Positions 9,000 through 18,515 of a DNA stretch of 43,515 bases are shown here, in pieces; positions within the stretch are counted from its first letter, which is position 1, and each line of letters begins with the position of its first letter. The stretch lies in contig JACQPB010000035.1 in the NCBI GenBank assembly GCA_016202305.1, forward strand, positions 1-43,515. The letters are read 5' to 3'. A program made the translations under genes and the position numbers. The stretch comes from Candidatus Iainarchaeum sp. (GTDB lineage: Archaea > Iainarchaeota > Iainarchaeia > Iainarchaeales > Iainarchaeaceae). The notes beneath the pieces were generated by a model that had not been told where the DNA came from, made no database searches, and was given only the letters and a program-made list of their open reading frames with translations.

Positions 9000-9109
9000 A
9001 CAGCGATATACAGGCGGAGAGATGGCAAGCCCAAGCGAGCCACTGCCAATCTCCAGAGCGGCAATCCGTTCTCCCGAAGCGGAATTCTGGGGTGACAGTT
9101 GATGGCTGA
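8996..9109 (+). other. Small frame bridging rpoB'' and rpoB' (37 codons), doubtful gene
   Basis: ATG 8996 overlaps the rpoB'' stop as ATGA and the frame ends at TGA 9107-9109, past the rpoB' start. It could pass ribosomes from one gene to the next, or be chance in a 102-nt spacer. The peptide has no recognisable features. The spacer just before rpoB' contains GGTGA at 9091-9095, the rpoB' ribosome-binding site. Confidence 0.25.
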
Positions 9110-10922
9110 CGCCGCAAAGAGCGCAAAGGTCTACATCAACGGAAGGCTCATCGGGTTCCACAACGACCCCGTGAAGCTGACACGCGAAATAATCGGGAGA
9201 AGGCGCGAGAACAAGCTCACCGAGCAGATAAACGTCGCTTTCCACGAGGACACTAACGAAGTGTACGTGAACACCGACGCGGGCCGCGTGCAGAGGCCGC
9301 TGCTTGTTGTGGAGAACGGCAGGCCGAGGCTCACGGAAGAGCTGGTGAAGCAGCTCAAGGACGGCGCAATAACATGGAATGACCTCGTGGAGCAGGGCTA
9401 TCTTGAGTACCTTGACGCCGAGGAAGAGGAGAACGCATTCATAGCTGAAAAACAGGAAGAGCTGACGAAGGAGCACACACACCTCGAAATCGACGGCGCA
9501 ACCATCCTGAGCATAATAAGCTCCATGGTGCCATACCTCGAGCACAACATGGCGGGAAAGGTCCTGCACGGGGCGAAGATGTTCAAGCAGGCACAGGGAT
9601 TCGGCGCGGCAAACATGAACCTCAGGACAGACACCGAGGGATTCCTGCTTTACTATCCACAGAAGTCGCTTGTGAAGACGAAGACAATGGACATGGTCGG
9701 CCTGAACAAGAGGCCCAACATACAGAACTTCGTGGTCGCGATAATGCCATACGGATTCAACATCCTCGATGCAGTGGTCCTGAACAAGGGCGCGGTGGAC
9801 AGGGGCCTCGGCCGGAGCAGCTACTACAGGACTTATGAGAGCTCCGAGAACCGTTATCCGGGAGGGCAGATTGACAAGTTCGAGATTCCCCCAGAGGACA
9901 CTGTCGGAAGGATGGAGCCTGACTCCTACAAGCAGCTCGGCGAGGACGGAATAGTGCATCTTGAGGCATGGGCAGGGGAGAACGACGCCATAATAGGAAG
10001 GACATCGCCCCCAAGGTTCCTCGAGGAAATAAACGAGTTCGGCGTAGTGCAGGAGAAGAGGCGCGAAGCCTCGGTCACCATAAGGAAAGGGAAAGAAGGA
10101 TTCGTGGACAAGGTCTTCGTGACAGAATCGGAAGCAGGAAACAAGCTCATCAAGGTAAAAATAAGGAGCGAAAGGATTCCAGCGCTTGGAGACAAGTTCA
10201 GCTCCACGCACGGGCAGAAGGGAGTCGTCGGCCTCATAGTGCCAGAAGAAGACATGCCATTCACGCCAGACGGCATAAAGCCTGATTTGATACTCAACCC
10301 CCACTCCGTGCCTTCCAGGATGACAATAGGCCACCTGCTCGAGATGCTCGGCGGAAAGGCCGCGGCAATAAGGGCCATGCAGATTGACGGCACGCCATTC
10401 ACGGGAACACCGCAGGAAGAAATCGAGGAAATGCTTGCAAAGGCCGGATTCAGGAAGAACGGGAAGGAAATCTTCTACGACGGAACCACCGGAAAAAGGA
10501 TTGAAGGCGAGATTTTCACCGGGATAGTCGCTTACAGGAGGCTTTTCCACATGACCGCGCACAAGATACAGTCAAGGGCGCGCGGCCCGGTGCAGATACT
10601 CACAAGACAGCCTACCGAAGGAAAGGAGAAGGAAGGCGGCCTGCGCTTCGGTGAGATGGAAGGCGAAACCCTTGTCGGCCACGGCGCAGCAATGCTCCTG
10701 CAGGAAAAGTTCATTGACGATTCGGACAAGGTCACCATGTGGGTTTCAGAAACGGCCGGAGTGATAGGCTTCGAGGACCAGATAAGGCGCACAAAGAGGG
10801 TGCTGGAGGCGAATGACAGCAAGATATACCCGGTAGAGATGAGCTACGGGTTCAAGCTGCTGCTCGACGAACTAAAGGCGCTGGGCGTTTACCCCAAGCT
10901 CATACTTACGGACAAGGTTTGA
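9102..10922 (+). CDS. rpoB1: RNA polymerase subunit B' (C-terminal half of B)
   Basis: 606 residues from ATG 9102, chosen because GGTGA lies six bases upstream; an in-frame TTG at 9099 is the alternative. B' contributes the hybrid-binding part of the active site, the wall and the clamp-proximal anchor. Conserved blocks include GDKFSSTHGQKGVVGLI with PHSVPSRMTIGHLLEM, LTRQPTEGKEKEGGLRFGEME, and MSYGFKLLLDELKALGVYPKL at the C-terminus. The zinc site usual in this C-terminal region (CxxCG...CxxC) is gone: the stretch reads WVSETAGVIGF...VLEANDSKIYPVEMSYG with no Cys. The GHGAA element that precedes it is kept. No intein. Confidence 0.95.
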   Translation: MADAAKSAKVYINGRLIGFHNDPVKLTREIIGRRRENKLTEQINVAFHEDTNEVYVNTDAGRVQRPLLVVENGRPRLTEELVKQLKDGAITWNDLVEQGYLEYLDAEEEENAFIAEKQEELTKEHTHLEIDGATILSIISSMVPYLEHNMAGKVLHGAKMFKQAQGFGAANMNLRTDTEGFLLYYPQKSLVKTKTMDMVGLNKRPNIQNFVVAIMPYGFNILDAVVLNKGAVDRGLGRSSYYRTYESSENRYPGGQIDKFEIPPEDTVGRMEPDSYKQLGEDGIVHLEAWAGENDAIIGRTSPPRFLEEINEFGVVQEKRREASVTIRKGKEGFVDKVFVTESEAGNKLIKVKIRSERIPALGDKFSSTHGQKGVVGLIVPEEDMPFTPDGIKPDLILNPHSVPSRMTIGHLLEMLGGKAAAIRAMQIDGTPFTGTPQEEIEEMLAKAGFRKNGKEIFYDGTTGKRIEGEIFTGIVAYRRLFHMTAHKIQSRARGPVQILTRQPTEGKEKEGGLRFGEMEGETLVGHGAAMLLQEKFIDDSDKVTMWVSETAGVIGFEDQIRRTKRVLEANDSKIYPVEMSYGFKLLLDELKALGVYPKLILTDKV

Positions 10923-10929
10923 AGGTGGA

Positions 10930-11142
10930 ATGATGCAGGAAGCCCGTTGCGAAGTTGTTGCTGTGCAGAGCCGGACATGCCAAGGCGAAGGCCGGGACAG
11001 CTCACCTAGCCCGCATCGCGGAGCCAGCTTCCCGGAATGGGATACGCTCTATTCCAAAGAGCAACTCAATGCGCTCCCTTCCAAAGAGCAACTCAATATG
11101 CTCCCTTCCGAGGAGCAGCTCGGACTGAGGTGCCAGCCATGA
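10930..11142 (+). CDS. Possible small ORF between rpoB' and rpoA' with nonapeptide repeats
   Basis: ATG 10930 (or 10933, better spaced from GGTGG at 10924-10928) opens a 70-codon frame that ends TGA 11140-11142. The stop overlaps the rpoA' ATG 11139 as ATGA, the arrangement expected of a coupled gene. Its C-terminal part repeats a nonapeptide: SKEQLNALP, SKEQLNMLP, SEEQLGLRC. Because the repeat unit is 27 nt, all three frames repeat and translation is not proven. No family was recognised. It may be an upstream coupling ORF, a young gene, or non-coding repeat DNA in an otherwise tightly packed operon. Confidence 0.35.
   Translation: MMQEARCEVVAVQSRTCQGEGRDSSPSPHRGASFPEWDTLYSKEQLNALPSKEQLNMLPSEEQLGLRCQP
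11052..11128 (+). repeat. Three 27-nt imperfect tandem repeats upstream of rpoA'
   Basis: Units start at 11052, 11079 and 11106. The first two differ at only two or three positions (TTCCAAAGAGCAACTCAAT...GCTCCC). The third, TTCCGAGGAGCAGCTCGG, is diverged and partial. Each unit carries a small palindrome, GAGCAACTC or GAGCAGCTC. Confidence 0.85.
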
Positions 11143-13757
11143 TGATGAAAAGGATAAAGGCAATCGAATTCAGGATTCTTTCCCCGGAGCAGATAAGGAA
11201 AATGTCCGCGATTGAAATAAAGAGCCCGGAAACCTATGACAAGGACGGTTTCCCGATGGAAGGCGGCTTCATGGACAACCACCTCGGCGTAATCAACCCC
11301 GGCCTGCGGTGCAAGACCTGCGGGAACACCATGAAGAGATGCCCCGGCCACTTCGGCCACATAGAACTCGTGAGGCCGGTGGCGCACAGCGAGTTCGGCA
11401 AGAGGCTCGAGACACTTATGCAGGCAACATGCCAGGCATGCGGAAGGATAGCAATTCCCGACGACAAACTCGAACAGCTCAGGGTATACATAGGCGACGA
11501 CACCATCGACATACCGAAGAAGATCCTCGCGAGAACCAAGAAGGCCAAGAAATGCCCCCACTGCTCCTTGGCCGAGAGGAAGCTCGTGCTGCTCGACAAG
11601 CCGACCAACTTTTACATTGACAAGGACAGGATTTACCCCACCCAGATAAGGGAATGGATGGAAAAGGTGCCGGACAACGACCTCGAATTCTTCGGCTACG
11701 AGAAGGGCAAGCTCAGGCCGGAGTGGTTCGTCCTCACCGTGCTGCAGGTTCCGCCAATAAACCTGAGGCCGAGCATAACCCTCGACTCCGGCATAAAGAG
11801 CGAGGACGACCTCACGCACAAGCTCGTGGACATAATCAGGATAAACATGCGCCTCAAGGACAACATAGACGCCGGCGCACCGCAACTCATCATAGAGGAC
11901 CTCTGGGACCTCCTCCAGTACCACGTGACCACTTACTTCAACAACAACACCGCGGGAGTCCCCCCGGCAAAGCACAGGAGTGGCAGGGCCCTCAGGACGC
12001 TCGTGCAGAGGCTCCAGGGAAAGAAAGGAAGGTTCAGGTACAACCTTACAGGAAAGAGAGTCAACTTCGCGGCCCGCTCCATAATAACGCCGGACCCGCT
12101 CATTTCAATCAACGAACTCGGAGTGCCGCGCGAGATTGCCGAGAACATGACAGTGCCGGAAATGGTGACAAGCAACAGCGTTGAAGAGGGAAAGGCCCTC
12201 GTGAAGGACGGCAAGGCCATTTACGTGATGAGAGCGGATGGCATAAGGAAGAAGGTCACTGACCAGAACGTCGAGGAACTGATTAAGGAAATCGACGTCG
12301 GATACAAGATAGAGAGAAAGCTCCATAACGGCGACATAGTGCTGTTCAACAGGCAGCCATCCCTCCACAGGCTTTCAATGATGGCCCACAGGGCACGCAT
12401 CATGGATGGCAAGACATTCAGGCTCAACCCAATCTGCTGCAAACCTTACAACGCCGATTTCGACGGCGACGAGATGAACATGCACGTCCCGCAGACGCCC
12501 GAAGGCATCGCGGAGGCATCCGAACTCATGCTCGTGGAAAAGCAGATAATCTCCCCGAGATACGGCGCCCCCGTGATAATTTTCGACGAAGACGGCGTTT
12601 CCGGATGCTTCATACTCACTATGAAGCAGACCAAGTTCTCGAAGGACCGCGCATTCAGGTTCTTCCAGATGATGGGCCTCGACGAAGCGCCGAAGCCGGA
12701 CGCCGGAAAGGACATGTACAGCGGAAAACTCATATTCTCGCAACTGCTCCCGAAGGACCTGAACATGGAGTACAAGACACGGTTCTACAACCATGTGAAG
12801 AACCTTGACCCGAACCACCCCGCGCTCAAGGAGCCATACGAGAACGACCTCATAGTGAAAATAGAGAACGGCATTCTGAAGAGCGGCGTCATAGACTCCA
12901 TGAGCCTGGGAGAAGGAAAAGGAAAGCTTGTCGACGCCATCGCGAGGGACTACCCGCCGCACGTGCTCACCAACTTTTATGACAAGATTTCGAGGATTGT
13001 CACCTCGCTCATCTCCGAAGTCGGCATGACAGTGAGCCTCGAGGAATACGGCGCCAGCCACAAGACAGTGAAGGTCAGGGAGAAGGCAGTGGAGGAAATG
13101 AGGGCGCACGCGCAGGAAATAGTGAAGAAGTTCCACAAGGGAAACCTTGAGATACTGCCGGGCAGGACATACAAGGAGAGCTTCGAGATACAGATGATGC
13201 GGACAGCCGCGGCGGCCAAGGAAAAAGTGCAGAAGCAGATAATGAAGGAAACCGTGGAAAGCGTGATGACTGAAACGCCGAAATTCCACAGCAACATCAT
13301 GATACTCTCAGGATCAAGGGGCTCGGTACTGAACCTCACGAACCTCTCCGGAATGTGGGGACAGGCCTCCGTGAGGGAAGGAAGGCCGAAACGCGGCTTC
13401 AGGAACAGGCTCATAGGCCTCAACAGGCGCGGCGACGTCGGCATTGACGCTGGCGGGTTCATTTACCACAACTTCATGGAAGGCATGGGCCCGAAGGAAT
13501 ACTTTTACCACACCATGGGAGGAAGGCAGGGAGAAGTAGACACAGGCGTTTCCACAAAGGTGTCTGGATATCTTTACAGAAGGCTGGCGAATTCCCTCAA
13601 GGACCTCGTCGTGAACAACGACGGCACAGTGAGGACGGCGAACAAGAACATCGTCCAGTACAAGTACGGCGAGGACGGAGTGTTCCCGCAGAAGACATTC
13701 AAGGGAAGGAGCATATCCGTCAAGAGGGAACTTGAAAAGCTCAAGAGCGGAAAGTGA
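11139..13757 (+). CDS. rpoA1: RNA polymerase subunit A' (N-terminal part of A)
   Basis: 872 residues from ATG 11139, the first of three consecutive ATGs, seven bases after GAGGTG. The frame runs further upstream but through the repeat spacer. A' carries the clamp and the catalytic Mg-binding loop. Zinc motifs are visible: CKTCG...RCPGHFGHIE near residues 58-75, and CQACG...CPHC near 100-145. The catalytic signature NADFDGDEMN lies at 12450-12479 (about residue 438), with the three Asp residues intact. Other landmarks are KRVNFAARSIITPDP and FNRQPSLHRLSMMAH. The subunit ends shortly after the bridge-helix region (GGRQGEVDTGVSTKVSGYLYRRL), the usual A'/A'' split. No intein. Confidence 0.96.
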   Translation: MMMKRIKAIEFRILSPEQIRKMSAIEIKSPETYDKDGFPMEGGFMDNHLGVINPGLRCKTCGNTMKRCPGHFGHIELVRPVAHSEFGKRLETLMQATCQACGRIAIPDDKLEQLRVYIGDDTIDIPKKILARTKKAKKCPHCSLAERKLVLLDKPTNFYIDKDRIYPTQIREWMEKVPDNDLEFFGYEKGKLRPEWFVLTVLQVPPINLRPSITLDSGIKSEDDLTHKLVDIIRINMRLKDNIDAGAPQLIIEDLWDLLQYHVTTYFNNNTAGVPPAKHRSGRALRTLVQRLQGKKGRFRYNLTGKRVNFAARSIITPDPLISINELGVPREIAENMTVPEMVTSNSVEEGKALVKDGKAIYVMRADGIRKKVTDQNVEELIKEIDVGYKIERKLHNGDIVLFNRQPSLHRLSMMAHRARIMDGKTFRLNPICCKPYNADFDGDEMNMHVPQTPEGIAEASELMLVEKQIISPRYGAPVIIFDEDGVSGCFILTMKQTKFSKDRAFRFFQMMGLDEAPKPDAGKDMYSGKLIFSQLLPKDLNMEYKTRFYNHVKNLDPNHPALKEPYENDLIVKIENGILKSGVIDSMSLGEGKGKLVDAIARDYPPHVLTNFYDKISRIVTSLISEVGMTVSLEEYGASHKTVKVREKAVEEMRAHAQEIVKKFHKGNLEILPGRTYKESFEIQMMRTAAAAKEKVQKQIMKETVESVMTETPKFHSNIMILSGSRGSVLNLTNLSGMWGQASVREGRPKRGFRNRLIGLNRRGDVGIDAGGFIYHNFMEGMGPKEYFYHTMGGRQGEVDTGVSTKVSGYLYRRLANSLKDLVVNNDGTVRTANKNIVQYKYGEDGVFPQKTFKGRSISVKRELEKLKSGK

Positions 13758-15011
<1,254 letters not shown>

Positions 15012-15056
15012 TTCCCGGCTATTCATACAGGCAATGAGGTTTTTGCTGCAAGGTCA

Positions 15057-15065
15057 GGTATATTA
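15057..15065 (+). promoter_or_regulatory. Possible internal promoter before L30e
   Basis: GTATATTA at 15058-15065 is TATA-like. A start about 25 nt downstream falls near 15085, just before ATG 15092, so a near-leaderless mRNA from that ATG is plausible. Confidence 0.45.
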
Positions 15066-15091
15066 GCTTTTTCATGGAAGTTGGTTTGTGC

Positions 15092-15391
15092 ATGGCAGGC
15101 ATTGATTCAGGAAAGGAAATAAGGAGGGCCGTGGACACGGGAAAAGTGCTATTCGGCACGAAAGGGGCCGAGAAAAGCCTTAAAAATGGTTCAGCAAAGC
15201 TAATAATAATCGCAGGCAACTGCCCGAAGACAGTAAGGGAAAAGCTTGTTTCCTTGGCCGAAATCGGCAAAACACCGCATTTTGAGTTCGCGGGAACAGG
15301 GCTCGACCTAGGCAGCGTCTGCGGCAAGCCTTTCACCATCACAGTAATGTCGGTGCAGGACGAAGGCAAGAGCAAAGTTCTCGGGATATAA
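15092..15391 (+). CDS. rpl30e: Ribosomal protein L30e
   Basis: About 99 residues from ATG 15092. ATG 15074 in frame adds six residues; the later start is preferred because it fits the family N-terminus and the TATA box upstream. The L7Ae/L30e fold is recognisable: IRRAVDTGKVLFGTKGAEKSLKNG, then LIIIAGNCPKTVREKL, and GTGLDLGSVCGKPFTITVMSV near the end. The protein binds kink-turn RNA in the large subunit. Its position between rpoA'' and nusA is the standard archaeal arrangement and supports the call. Confidence 0.93.
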   Translation: MAGIDSGKEIRRAVDTGKVLFGTKGAEKSLKNGSAKLIIIAGNCPKTVREKLVSLAEIGKTPHFEFAGTGLDLGSVCGKPFTITVMSVQDEGKSKVLGI

Positions 15392-15414
15392 AAGCAGGTT
15401 AAGCGTGGTCAGGG

Positions 15415-15828
15415 TTGAAGCTTGGAATGGCACAAATTCAGCTCATGAACGCGCTTGACAGCGTGGCAAGGGTCAACGCAAAGGACTGCTTCGTCGAAGG
15501 CAACAGCGTTGTTTTCGTCGTGCCGGAAAAGGACATGCGGCAGGCCATCGGGAAGAATGGCTCGACAGTGGAAAGGATGGAAAAGCTCCTCGGAAGGAAG
15601 GTGGAACTCTTCGAATTCTCCCAGGAGCCTGAGAAGTTCTTCGGAAAGGCTTTCTTCAAGGCAAAGGTCGAAAAGGCGGAAATAAGGCAGTTGAAGGACA
15701 GGAAGATTGCCGTCGTGAACGTGGACGCAGAAAACAAGAAATTGATTCTGAGGAACATGATGAGGCTGAAAAAGGTCAAGGAGATTGCGAAAAGGAATTA
15801 CGGGATTGACGAAGTGAGGATAAGGTAA
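15415..15828 (+). CDS. nusA: Archaeal NusA-like KH-domain transcription factor
   Basis: 137 residues from TTG 15415; ATG 15427 would remove four residues, but the TTG start aligns better with the family N-terminus (MKL...QIQLMNALDSV). Archaeal NusA is a two-KH-domain RNA-binding protein encoded next to the RNA polymerase genes. The first KH domain has the GxxG loop IGKNG within VPEKDMRQAIGKNGSTVERMEKLLGRKVELFEF. The second (KIAVVNVDAENKKLILRNM...AKRNYGIDEVRIR) has lost the glycine loop (RNMM where GKNG is usual), so only one KH may contact RNA in the standard way. It lies 24 nt after L30e and 49 nt before S12. Confidence 0.9.
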   Translation: MKLGMAQIQLMNALDSVARVNAKDCFVEGNSVVFVVPEKDMRQAIGKNGSTVERMEKLLGRKVELFEFSQEPEKFFGKAFFKAKVEKAEIRQLKDRKIAVVNVDAENKKLILRNMMRLKKVKEIAKRNYGIDEVRIR

Positions 15829-15876
15829 GGCATAATTGTCTGGAAAATGTTTTTGCTTGGTTTTGGCGGAGATTTG

Positions 15877-17832
15877 ATGGCAGGGGAATTCGCGGCAAGG
15901 GCGCTTGAGAAGAAGAGGAAGAAATGGCGCAAGAAGGACAGGCGCTGGCGCAAGAAGATGATGAGCAGGATGCACGACGACGGCGCCGACCTTTTGGAAG
16001 GCTCGCCGCAGGCAAAAGGAATCGTGCTGGAAAAGAGAGGCGTGACCGCAAAGCAACCGCACTCAGGGATCAGAAAATGCGTTGCCCCTGATACAAAAGT
16101 GCAGCTGTTTGACGGGTGCTATGCAACCATTGAAAACCTTGGAAACTCATGGAAAGATTCTGTTGTAAGCACCTACAACACCGAAAGCAACACTGTGGAA
16201 CCTACAAGGCTTGTTGACTGGTTCGGCATGGAAGAGACGCACGGAAAATCCTTTGAAATAATGACAAGGGAAAACGGAAGAAAACTCATTGCATCGGCAG
16301 ACCACCCGATTTATACGCAAAGGGGAAAAATCGATTTTGCGGAACTGAAAGCAGGCGACAAGGTGGCTGTGCTCCCCGGAAATCCGGTAGAATATGAAAA
16401 GTCCAACAAGACGATTTTGACGGAACCGAAACTTGCCAGCAACGCCCCGGAAAAAACCAGAAAAGAAAAAATAGTGGCCTCCTTGATGGAAAAAGGATTA
16501 CTGCCCCTCAGGCTGGACAACCCGAAACTTCCGAAGCTTGCAAGAATTGCTGGGCACATGTTCGGAGATGGATGCCTGAGCTATGGAAAATCCGGGGCTG
16601 GAATGGGCGGCAAGGCAGTGTTCAGCGGAAAACCTGAAGATTTTGGGGAAATGAAAAAGGATTTGCACGACTTGGGATTCAAAACTTCGCCAATCCAAAG
16701 GCAAGTCAGGAAAAGCACAGTAAGAACTTCCTCGGGCGAGAGGGTCATTGAAGGCACGAGCCACATGATGAGCTGCTCGTCGATTTCACTTTATACTCTG
16801 TTAAAGGCGCTTGGAGTGCCTTCCGGCGACAAGGCAAATTCCTCTTACAGCGTGCCTGAATGGATTAAGAAAGGTCCACTATGGGTAAAGGAGGAGTTCC
16901 TTTCAGCGTATTTCGGAAGCGAACTTGAAAGGCCCAGGATTAGCGGCAAAACCTTCCAGCCACCGTGCCTATGCCAAAACAAGACAGAAGAACATGTGAA
17001 GAGCGGAAGAAAGTTTTTGGAGGAAGTAAGTGAAATCCTTAGAGAATTCGGAATAACAACCAGCAGCACCATAAAAAGCAAGTTCTGTTGTTACAGGAAA
17101 GACGGGACAAAAACATACAGGGGGTTGCTCTACATCGACTCCAACCATGAGAATCTTATCAGGCTCTTTGGCAAGATTGGGTACAAGTATTGCAAAGAAA
17201 GGGCTACGCTTGCAAGGCATTGTGTTGCTTATCTCGGGTACAGGAAAAAAATGTTCGAAGATGGGCGGAATGCCTTTGATGAAGCAATGAAACTCAGAAA
17301 GAGCGGGCTTACAATCGCTAAAATAACAAAGGAACTCGGCAGTATGGGATTCGGTACAATCAAAAAAGGAAGGGTGAACTACTGGGTTTCGGCAGGAGTA
17401 AAGGAAAAACAAAAAATAGGCACCACCGCAGCAGTAGAATCTTTCCACGAATGGAGGCAAAAGGCGGCCAAGGATCTTGGGGACGGCCTTGTGTGGGAAA
17501 CAATAAACACTGTAAAGGAAAGCCCAAAAAGGATGCTGATGGATGTCACGACCGCAAGCGAAAACCACAATTTTTTCGCAAACGGGTTCCTGACAGGGAA
17601 CTGCGTACGCGTGCAACTGATCAAGAACGGCAAGCAGCTCACGGCCCTCGCACCAAGGGACGGCGCAATCAAGTACATTGATGAGCATGACGAAGTAACA
17701 GTCGAGGGCATAGGCGGCGCACAGGGCGGACCCAAAGGCGACCTCTGGGGAGTGAAGTTCAGGGTCACGCACGTGAACGGCATTGCGCTGGAAATGCTCA
17801 GGACAGGCAGGAAGGAGAAGGTGAAGAGGTAA
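15877..17832 (+). CDS. rpsL: Ribosomal protein S12 (uS12) with an intein
   Basis: The precursor is 651 residues. Start ATG 15877 is chosen because GGAG lies upstream and the next residues ([23 protein letters not shown]) match archaeal S12; ATG 15847 in frame adds ten unrelated residues. Exteins of 67 and 76 residues join to a normal 143-residue S12: ...[21 protein letters not shown] then [22 protein letters not shown]...[18 protein letters not shown]12 sits in the decoding centre. The near-universal PNSA(I/L)RK loop reads PHSGIRK here, just before the intein site, an unusual change. Splicing is required to make a working small subunit. S7 follows after 5 nt. Confidence 0.96.
   Translation: MAGEFAARALEKKRKKWRKKDRRWRKKMMSRMHDDGADLLEGSPQAKGIVLEKRGVTAKQPHSGIRKCVAPDTKVQLFDGCYATIENLGNSWKDSVVSTYNTESNTVEPTRLVDWFGMEETHGKSFEIMTRENGRKLIASADHPIYTQRGKIDFAELKAGDKVAVLPGNPVEYEKSNKTILTEPKLASNAPEKTRKEKIVASLMEKGLLPLRLDNPKLPKLARIAGHMFGDGCLSYGKSGAGMGGKAVFSGKPEDFGEMKKDLHDLGFKTSPIQRQVRKSTVRTSSGERVIEGTSHMMSCSSISLYTLLKALGVPSGDKANSSYSVPEWIKKGPLWVKEEFLSAYFGSELERPRISGKTFQPPCLCQNKTEEHVKSGRKFLEEVSEILREFGITTSSTIKSKFCCYRKDGTKTYRGLLYIDSNHENLIRLFGKIGYKYCKERATLARHCVAYLGYRKKMFEDGRNAFDEAMKLRKSGLTIAKITKELGSMGFGTIKKGRVNYWVSAGVKEKQKIGTTAAVESFHEWRQKAAKDLGDGLVWETINTVKESPKRMLMDVTTASENHNFFANGFLTGNCVRVQLIKNGKQLTALAPRDGAIKYIDEHDEVTVEGIGGAQGGPKGDLWGVKFRVTHVNGIALEMLRTGRKEKVKR
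16078..17601 (+). mobile_element. S12 intein, LAGLIDADG type with penultimate Gly (508 aa)
   Basis: Begins [10 protein letters not shown] and ends FLTGN before the extein Cys of CVRVQL. Block B reads IASADH (Ser73, His76), with Ser in place of the common Thr. Block F is [18 protein letters not shown]; the penultimate residue is Gly507, not His. Endonuclease motifs are [11 protein letters not shown] (157-167) and FLSAYFGSE (274-282), with Glu in the second motif. A helix-turn-helix-like stretch ([18 protein letters not shown]) lies between the endonuclease and the C-terminal splicing part. It is closely related to RpoB'' intein 2 through the endonuclease and C-terminal half, while its NSWK segment recalls intein 1. 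Confidence 0.95.
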
Positions 17833-17837
17833 TCCCA

Positions 17838-18461
17838 ATGGAAAAGGCCAACCAGGAATCGTTCCTCGTTTTCGGGAAATGGGACCCTTCGGAAGTGGTT
17901 ATAAGGGACCCCAGCCTTACGCGCTACGTCAGCCTGCGGAGCAAGAAAATCCCGCATACATTCGGCAAGGTCACGAGACACAGGTTCGAGAAAGGGACGC
18001 TCAGCATAGTGGAAAGGCTAATCAACAAGGTAATGAGGAGCGGCCAGGGAAAAAGAAAGCTGTCAGGGAAGTACATCAGGGGAAGGGGCGGATGCGGGAA
18101 GAAGATAATGGCAATGCACATAATCGAGGACGCATTCATGATTGTGGAAAAAAGGGCAAACAAGAACCCCCTCCAGGTGCTTGTCGACGCGATACAGAAT
18201 GCTGGGCCAAGGGAAGACGTCACGAGGATTTCGAAAGGCGGGGTATCGTACACGGTATCCGTGGACGTTGCGCCCCTCAAGAAGGTTGACGAGTCCCTCA
18301 AGAATCTTGCGCTCGCCGCGTTTTCAGGCTCGTTCAACAGCAAGACCAGCGCAGCGGAGGCGCTCGCAAAAGAACTCATAGCGACCGCGGCAGAAGACAA
18401 CACAAGCATGAGCGTGAGAAGGCGCGACGAGGTCGAAAGGATAGCGAAGGCCTCAAGGTGA
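17838..18461 (+). CDS. rpsG: Ribosomal protein S7 (uS7)
   Basis: 207 residues from ATG 17838, with GAGGT at 17826-17830 overlapping the S12 stop as ribosome-binding site. S7 binds the 3' major domain of 16S rRNA and organises the small-subunit head. Recognisable blocks are VSLRSKKIPHTFGK, FEKGTLSIVERLINKVMRSG, KNPLQVLVDAIQNAGPREDVTRISKGG, VSVDVAPLKKVD and the C-terminal RRRDEVERIAKASR, all typical of archaeal/eukaryotic S7. The archaeal N-terminal extension is present. Gene order S12-S7-EF-2 is standard. No intein. Confidence 0.96.
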   Translation: MEKANQESFLVFGKWDPSEVVIRDPSLTRYVSLRSKKIPHTFGKVTRHRFEKGTLSIVERLINKVMRSGQGKRKLSGKYIRGRGGCGKKIMAMHIIEDAFMIVEKRANKNPLQVLVDAIQNAGPREDVTRISKGGVSYTVSVDVAPLKKVDESLKNLALAAFSGSFNSKTSAAEALAKELIATAAEDNTSMSVRRRDEVERIAKASR

Positions 18462-18515
18462 AACGGGGCATTGCACGGGCAAAAACCGGGCTCGCTTGTT
18501 TTTAGTGGTGAAAAT

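Noticed and set aside
8718-10562. 614-codon open frame on the minus strand opposite the end of rpoB'' and most of rpoB'
   Set aside because: It is the antisense shadow of strongly codon-biased rpoB genes, has an implausible composition rich in His, Val, Cys and Leu, and matches no protein family.
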